A stretch of 64,000 bases of DNA, taken from the NCBI GenBank assembly GCA_040396955.1, contig JBBAWX010000016.1, positions 3,975 to 67,974 of the forward strand, read 5' to 3'. Source of the stretch: UBA965 sp040396955 (GTDB lineage Bacteria > Chloroflexota > Chloroflexia > Chloroflexales > Roseiflexaceae). The position numbers and the translations under genes were made by a program. Shown piece by piece: positions 60,131-64,000 of the stretch. The notes under the pieces are model-generated. The model was not told the DNA's origin, did no database searches, and was given only the letters and a program-made list of their open reading frames with translations. Positions within the stretch are counted from its first letter, which is position 1, and each line of letters begins with the position of its first letter.

Positions 60131-61809
60131 TACTCACCTCCTGACGGGATGATGACGACTTCGTCGGCTGCCACACCACTGCGGATTTCGACATATTCGC
60201 TACCCTTGACCCCCAGCTCCACGGTGCGTTCTTCGGAGGTACCAGCCTTACTGACGGTGACCGTGCTGACTCCGTCGACCGTCTGCACGGCGGCGCGGGG
60301 CAAGGCGACCACGTTGGTGGCTTGGGCGGTGATGATTTCGGCCGAGGCGGTCATCCCTGATTTGATGGGGCGGTCATCGGGGGTGACTTCGACGGTCACA
60401 CTATACGACACCACGCCGCGATCGCTTTGAGCTTGTGGCGAAATACGCACTACTTTGCCGGTCAGTGCAGGGGTACCAATGGCATCGACGAGCACGTTGA
60501 CCGTTTGCCCGACGGCCACACTGGCGACGTCGATTTCATCGACCGTGATGATGACTTCGTAGACGCTGGTGTTCAAAATCTCGACCACCGGAGTATTCCC
60601 CACCAATTCACCAACCTTGGTCGACACGGAGGCAACGACGCCAGCAAACGGGGCGGTCAGCGTGGCTTCGTCACGGGTGAGAGCGGCCATGGCTGCTTGC
60701 GCTTGGGCTTGGATGAGGCGGGCCTTAGCGCCAGCGACGCCGGCTTGGGCGGCTGCCACGTTGGCTTCTTGAATCTCAACCTGGGCGTCACGTTGGTCGC
60801 CGAGGAGTTTGTTGAGGTTGGCCTGAGCGTTGGCGACGGCGGCCTGGGCCCCGGCGACATCAGCATTGGCACCACTCTTGAGCGCATCGAGATCGGCTTG
60901 TGCGGTTTGCAGGCGGGCTTCGGCGCTAGCAATGCCGCTGATTTCATTTTGGCGAGCGACCTCTGCATCACGGGTGGCCTGGGTGAGGTTGGCTTCGGCG
61001 TTGGCTACAGCCCGCAATGCGGTGTCGTAGGTGCCGGCGTAGTCTTTCTTTTCGGCATCGGTCAACTTGCGTCCGGTGCGGGGGTCGGTCTCGTCTTTTT
61101 CGACGTGCGCCAAATCCTCGCGGGCCCGGTTGAGGGTTGACTGGGCATCACGGAGCTCATTGGCACGCTGTGCGACCACGAGGTCGGCATCTTCTTTGGC
61201 CACGGCCAAGTTCTTTTTCTGCAGGTCGTAATCGGCCTGTGCCTGGGCAACTGCGGCCTCGGTGCGCGCAAGTACCTCGGCGCGGGTACCGTTGCTGAGC
61301 AGGTTGAGCCGGGCTTGGGCCTCGGCCAAGGAGGCGCGGGCAGCGGCGATGTCGCTGGCGCTCACACTCCCAAGAATCTGCTTGAGGCTGGCTTCAGCGG
61401 CACTGAGCTGGGCTTCGGCGCTGGCAATGTCGGCCTCGGCCTGGCTGACGACCGCGTTGGCTGCTTGCACGTCAAGGTCGAGCATGCGGCTGTCGAGGCG
61501 TACGAGGGCCGCCTGTGCGGCGACTTGGTCACCCTCGGCAACGAGTATTTCGGTGACTTCGCCCACGGTGCGGAAACTCAACAAGGCGCTTTCGACAGGG
61601 GTGATTTTGCCGGTAGCCGAAATCGTGGCCTGGACATCGGTGGTGATGGCGGTGGCCGTGGTGCCAGCTTGTGTGGCGGTAGTGCCACCTGCCAAGCTCG
61701 GGGCAATGATGGCGGCAATAATCGCGATGACGACCACGCCTGCGATAATCAGGGTGCGCTTCGAGAGCTGTGGCATGCGGTCGCGGAATCCTTGTGATAC
61801 GGTGGCCAT
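60130..61809 (-). CDS. HlyD/RND-type membrane fusion protein
   Basis: 559 residues from ATG 61809 (AAAGGAG 9 bases upstream). N-terminal TM (TLIIAGVVVIAIIAAIIAPSL, about 17-37), a split lipoyl/barrel region (TGKITPVESALLSFRTVGEV), an unusually long Ala-rich coiled coil (about 115-380) built of repeated A-x-A-x-L heptads, and the beta-barrel (VYEVIITVDEIDVASVAVGQ). In Gram-negatives such proteins bridge to an outer-membrane channel. No TolC homologue is in the window, and Chloroflexota are generally regarded as monoderm, so the coil may serve another purpose. Confidence 0.9.
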   Translation of the reverse strand: MATVSQGFRDRMPQLSKRTLIIAGVVVIAIIAAIIAPSLAGGTTATQAGTTATAITTDVQATISATGKITPVESALLSFRTVGEVTEILVAEGDQVAAQAALVRLDSRMLDLDVQAANAVVSQAEADIASAEAQLSAAEASLKQILGSVSASDIAAARASLAEAQARLNLLSNGTRAEVLARTEAAVAQAQADYDLQKKNLAVAKEDADLVVAQRANELRDAQSTLNRAREDLAHVEKDETDPRTGRKLTDAEKKDYAGTYDTALRAVANAEANLTQATRDAEVARQNEISGIASAEARLQTAQADLDALKSGANADVAGAQAAVANAQANLNKLLGDQRDAQVEIQEANVAAAQAGVAGAKARLIQAQAQAAMAALTRDEATLTAPFAGVVASVSTKVGELVGNTPVVEILNTSVYEVIITVDEIDVASVAVGQTVNVLVDAIGTPALTGKVVRISPQAQSDRGVVSYSVTVEVTPDDRPIKSGMTASAEIITAQATNVVALPRAAVQTVDGVSTVTVSKAGTSEERTVELGVKGSEYVEIRSGVAADEVVIIPSGGE

Positions 61810-61865
61810 GTGGTGCTTGCTCCTTTGATGATGTGGTACGAAGTGGTTGAATGAACTCAAAATCG

Positions 61866-62465
61866 TTACCCGAGAACGGTTGCGACTGCCCCCGGGTGGT
61901 TGATGCCGTACAAAAATAAATGGGCGATGCGTCGAGCATCCATGGGTAGGCGCATGACCTGCGCTTCGGGCCCCGTGTAGGCTTCGACGTGGCACAAAAA
62001 CACCATGGCGATTTCGTGGGCCGACCCTGCTTGGATACACCCGAGGCGTTGCCCGTGCTCCATCAAGGCCACGATGGGACGCACCATTTGTGTGTGGAAT
62101 GCGTCTGCCAATGATGACTGCCGATGGACCGCCAAAAACGTGCGAATTTGATGCCGCATCATGCGGAAATCTTCGTCGCCGTGACCTTGGATGACCTCGA
62201 TGAGCTTGGTCACCTGATCTTCAAAATTGAGATCGTGGCCCGCGAGTACGGCACTCAACTCCGCACCCATCAGCTCAAGGGCACGAGTGGCAACGGCCGT
62301 GTAGAGTGCCTCCTTGTCAGCGTAGTGGTAGTAGAGCGTGGGCTTGGTAATTCCCACCGCTTGGACTACATCGTTGATTGAGACTCCCACGTATCCGCGC
62401 TCCATGAATAAACTATGGGCCGTGCTCAAAATGCGCTCTGCCGTCTGTTGTCCGTCACGTACCAT
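61866..62465 (-). CDS. TetR-family transcriptional repressor
   Basis: About 199 residues from ATG 62465 (GAAAGAG 5 bases upstream); ATG 62483 is an alternative. N-terminal helix-turn-helix: ILSTAHSLFMERGYVGVSINDVVQAVGITKPTLYYHYADKEAL (quoted in two parts: sensor helix 10-30, recognition helix near GITKPTLYYHY). The C-terminal ligand domain is non-specific. The start site of its own mRNA lies inside TACCGAACGGTA, so it probably represses itself and the downstream hlyD-macAB-like genes. A longer N-terminus is excluded because it would begin upstream of the -10 box. Confidence 0.9.
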   Translation of the reverse strand: MVRDGQQTAERILSTAHSLFMERGYVGVSINDVVQAVGITKPTLYYHYADKEALYTAVATRALELMGAELSAVLAGHDLNFEDQVTKLIEVIQGHGDEDFRMMRHQIRTFLAVHRQSSLADAFHTQMVRPIVALMEHGQRLGCIQAGSAHEIAMVFLCHVEAYTGPEAQVMRLPMDARRIAHLFLYGINHPGAVATVLG

Positions 62466-62503
62466 GGTGCTCTTTCGTTGCATGTGCAGTGTTTGGTTTT
62501 TTC

Positions 62504-62515
62504 TACCGAACGGTA
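62504..62515. promoter_or_regulatory. TetR operator over the tetR start site
   Basis: TACCGAACGGTA, palindromic apart from the central AA. The predicted transcription start (about 62512) lies inside it. Identical, in reverse orientation, to 9957-9968. Confidence 0.75.
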
Positions 62516-62518
62516 AGT

Positions 62519-62547
62519 ATTGTAGAAAGTATTTCATGTCTTGTCAA
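62519..62547 (-). promoter_or_regulatory. tetR-efflux operon promoter
   Basis: TTGACA (62542-62547), 17 bp, TACAAT (62519-62524) on the minus strand, immediately upstream of the operator. Confidence 0.85.
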
Positions 62548-62611
62548 TGTTTTGCACAGTTTTATCATGAAACACTCATTTTTGTGCAAAGCTTTACCAG
62601 AGGGCGTTTAC

Positions 62612-62625
62612 TGACCGTTCGGTCA
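62612..62625. promoter_or_regulatory. Second TetR-type palindrome, before the pucC-like gene
   Basis: TGACCGTTCGGTCA, with 6 bp arms TGACCG/CGGTCA. It shares the core ACCGTTCGGT with the boxes at 9957 and 62504. It lies 87 bp upstream of the pucC-like start and 65 bp upstream of the tetR -35 box. A TACAAT at 62675-62680 is the best -10 candidate for the divergent gene. Confidence 0.6.
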
Positions 62626-62711
62626 GAATTTCGCATTACAAAGGCAAAAACGCACATTATTTATGGAAACAAGCTACAATACGCGCAAGGGAATATGGAG
62701 GGGGATTGGGT

Positions 62712-64000
62712 ATGCGTTTGATCAAAGTTGTGCAACTAAGTGCAATTCATGTGGCGGTTGCGCTGACGTTATTGCCGATTGACAGCACACTAAACCGGAT
62801 CATGATTAGCGAATTAGCGATACCGGCGTCGTTGGTGGCGTTGATGATCGCCGTGCCATACTTTTTATCGCCAATGCAAATGTGGATTGGTTCGTTGAGT
62901 GAACGCTGGCCGTTGTGGGGCTGGCGGCGTTCGCCGTACATCGTCATTGGCTTGCTCTGTTGTGCGGGTGGGTCTGCCCTAGCACCACAGGCGGCGTTCG
63001 CCATCCACGAAGGGGTATGGTGGGGTATTCCGTTGGGATTCGTGGCGTTTGGGGCGTGGGGAATGGGGTTTAATTTTGCGACGGTGTCGTACTTGTCGTT
63101 GGCGACCGATTTATCGGGACCCGGGCAACGCACGCGGGTGGTTGGTGCGATGTGGTTTACGCTGATTGTGAGCATGATTATTGGTGGGATTGCCTTTGCA
63201 CGGAGCATCGAGCCCTATTCGCATGCACGTCTCATCGTTGCATTTGAGCAACTCGCGCTACTGGCACTGATTATTGGCATGGCCGGGGTGATTGGATTGG
63301 AGCCACGGCACGAGGGAGATGGTGGCAATGAGCCACGCATGGGGTGGCGGCAAACGTGGCAGTTTGTGGGTGACAACCCGCAGGCCAAGCAGTTTTTTGT
63401 CTATTTGATCGTATTGTTGATTGCCATATTGGGGCAGGATGTATTGTTGGAGCCGTATGCGGCGGATATTTTTGCGGTGAGTCCGGCCAACACGACGCGC
63501 TATACATCGATGTGGGGTGGTGCGTTGTTGATCGGGCTACTTGTGACTAATCGGTTGTCGACGCGTTTTGGGGTCAAGGGTGCGGCCGGCATCGGTGCCG
63601 TGGTGGCAGCGACCGGGTTGGGTTTCATCGTAGCGGCCGGTCTTGCGCATCGCGTCGAGTTACTCATCCCCGGGTTGGTCGTATTCGGGTTTGGGTCGGG
63701 AATTGCCACGGCTTCCAATTTGGCACTGATGCTGGACATGACGATTGCCGGCCAGGTGGGGGTTTTCATTGGGGCCTGGGGGGTCGCAGATGCGTTGGCG
63801 CGGCTGGGTGGCACGCTGTTGAGTGGAGTCATCCGTGATGTGGTGATGTACGGGTTGGGGAGTCGTTTGGCCGGGTACGTGGTGGTTTTTGCGATTGAAA
63901 TCGGGTTGTTGTTGTGGTCGGTGTGGATGTTGCGTCGCATCCAGAGTGAGCAGTTCCAAGCCCGAGCACTACAGACTTCGGAGGTCATAGAGTTGGCAGG
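62712..64000 (+). CDS. PucC/BCD-family MFS protein, 3'-truncated
   Basis: 429 residues are visible and the frame runs off the window. The start ATG 62712 has GGAGG about 10 bases upstream. It has about 12 TM helices: TM1 LIKVVQLSAIHVAVALTLLP, then LNRIMISELAIPASLVA, WPLWGWRRSPYIVIG in place of the usual loop 2-3 motif, and NFATVSYLSLATDLSGPGQRTR. These are characteristic of the bacteriochlorophyll-delivery (BCD) group, including PucC and LhaA, which help assemble light-harvesting complexes. Its divergence from a tetR-efflux operon with shared operator suggests co-regulation. The true substrate may be a pigment or another lipid-like molecule. Confidence 0.85.
   Translation, partial: MRLIKVVQLSAIHVAVALTLLPIDSTLNRIMISELAIPASLVALMIAVPYFLSPMQMWIGSLSERWPLWGWRRSPYIVIGLLCCAGGSALAPQAAFAIHEGVWWGIPLGFVAFGAWGMGFNFATVSYLSLATDLSGPGQRTRVVGAMWFTLIVSMIIGGIAFARSIEPYSHARLIVAFEQLALLALIIGMAGVIGLEPRHEGDGGNEPRMGWRQTWQFVGDNPQAKQFFVYLIVLLIAILGQDVLLEPYAADIFAVSPANTTRYTSMWGGALLIGLLVTNRLSTRFGVKGAAGIGAVVAATGLGFIVAAGLAHRVELLIPGLVVFGFGSGIATASNLALMLDMTIAGQVGVFIGAWGVADALARLGGTLLSGVIRDVVMYGLGSRLAGYVVVFAIEIGLLLWSVWMLRRIQSEQFQARALQTSEVIELA

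Noticed and set aside
61810..62040. N-terminal extension of the HlyD gene into tetR
   Set aside because: It overlaps the tetR coding region, while ATG 61809 has an AAAGGAG site and begins the expected TM helix.
62466..62537. N-terminal extension of tetR
   Set aside because: It would begin upstream of the tetR -10 box and across the operator, so it cannot be on the mRNA from that promoter.
1..64000. CRISPR array or large tandem repeats
   Set aside because: I saw no regularly spaced repeats of 24-40 bp; the only short direct repeats are the regulatory pair at 32101-32135.

Overview
The window reads as a chromosomal segment of a phototrophic member of the Chloroflexota (inference). The last, truncated gene is a PucC/BCD-type bacteriochlorophyll-delivery MFS protein. 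Two glycosyltransferases carry a monogalactosyldiacylglycerol-synthase-like N-terminal domain. GC content is moderate to high (not counted). Many intergenic regions contain near-consensus sigma-70 promoters, usually a TTGACA-like box, a 17 bp spacer and TATACT, TACAAT or TATAGT. I see no insertion sequence, prophage or CRISPR array; one solitary tyrosine recombinase is present.

Region 1 (1-9.8 kb): a prs gene truncated at its 5' end, then a DUF4395-thioredoxin pair, then on the minus strand a translation cluster in the order infC-rpmI-rplT-trmH, T-box, pheS, GT-C-like membrane protein, pheT. infC appears to start at a rare AUU codon. The pheS leader is a T-box riboswitch with a Phe (TTC) specifier candidate, the T-box sequence and an intrinsic terminator. 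A predicted glycosyltransferase sits between pheS and pheT with gaps of 12 and 23 bp.

Region 2 (9.9-30 kb): MFS exporter, PfkB kinase, ECF sigma factor, dnaE, an SRAP-like protein, a zinc-ribbon Ser/Thr kinase, a TrmA/RlmCD-type RNA methylase, the first MGDG-synthase-like glycosyltransferase, a GT39-like membrane protein, groES-groEL with two CIRCE elements around one promoter, glpX, a nucleotidyltransferase of the RmlA type, and an NlpC/P60 cell-wall hydrolase.

Region 3 (30.2-45 kb): tyrosine recombinase and BTAD/SARP-like regulator; the divergent second MGDG-synthase-like gene, with paired direct repeats at its promoter; a VanW protein; and a long minus-strand polysaccharide operon (HEAT-repeat protein, Wzy/ligase-like protein, uridine kinase and six glycosyltransferases) in which most genes overlap or nearly touch.

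Region 4 (45-54 kb): ThuA-like protein, RlmI-like methylase, an M24-fold protein that appears to have lost metal ligands, tandem tRNA-Ala genes (CGC, then GGC), an FTR1 iron permease, gyrB, a multi-pass membrane protein, a PIG-L deacetylase and a GNAT acetyltransferase.

Region 5 (54-64 kb): a tightly packed photolyase operon: an FeS-type photolyase (PhrB class), a 59-residue DUF2256 protein, a stand-alone photolyase FAD-binding domain, a PlsC acyltransferase, and a stand-alone photolyase N-terminal-like domain. Upstream of it lies a TetR-HlyD-MacB-type efflux operon, divergent from the pucC-like gene. The palindrome TACCGTTCGGTA over the tetR start site recurs exactly upstream of the MFS exporter 52 kb away, and a variant with the same 10 bp core lies before pucC. 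This suggests a local envelope/pigment/efflux regulon. The split photolyase, the tRNA-Phe-sensing control of a membrane glycosyltransferase, and the shared TetR operator are the most unusual observations.
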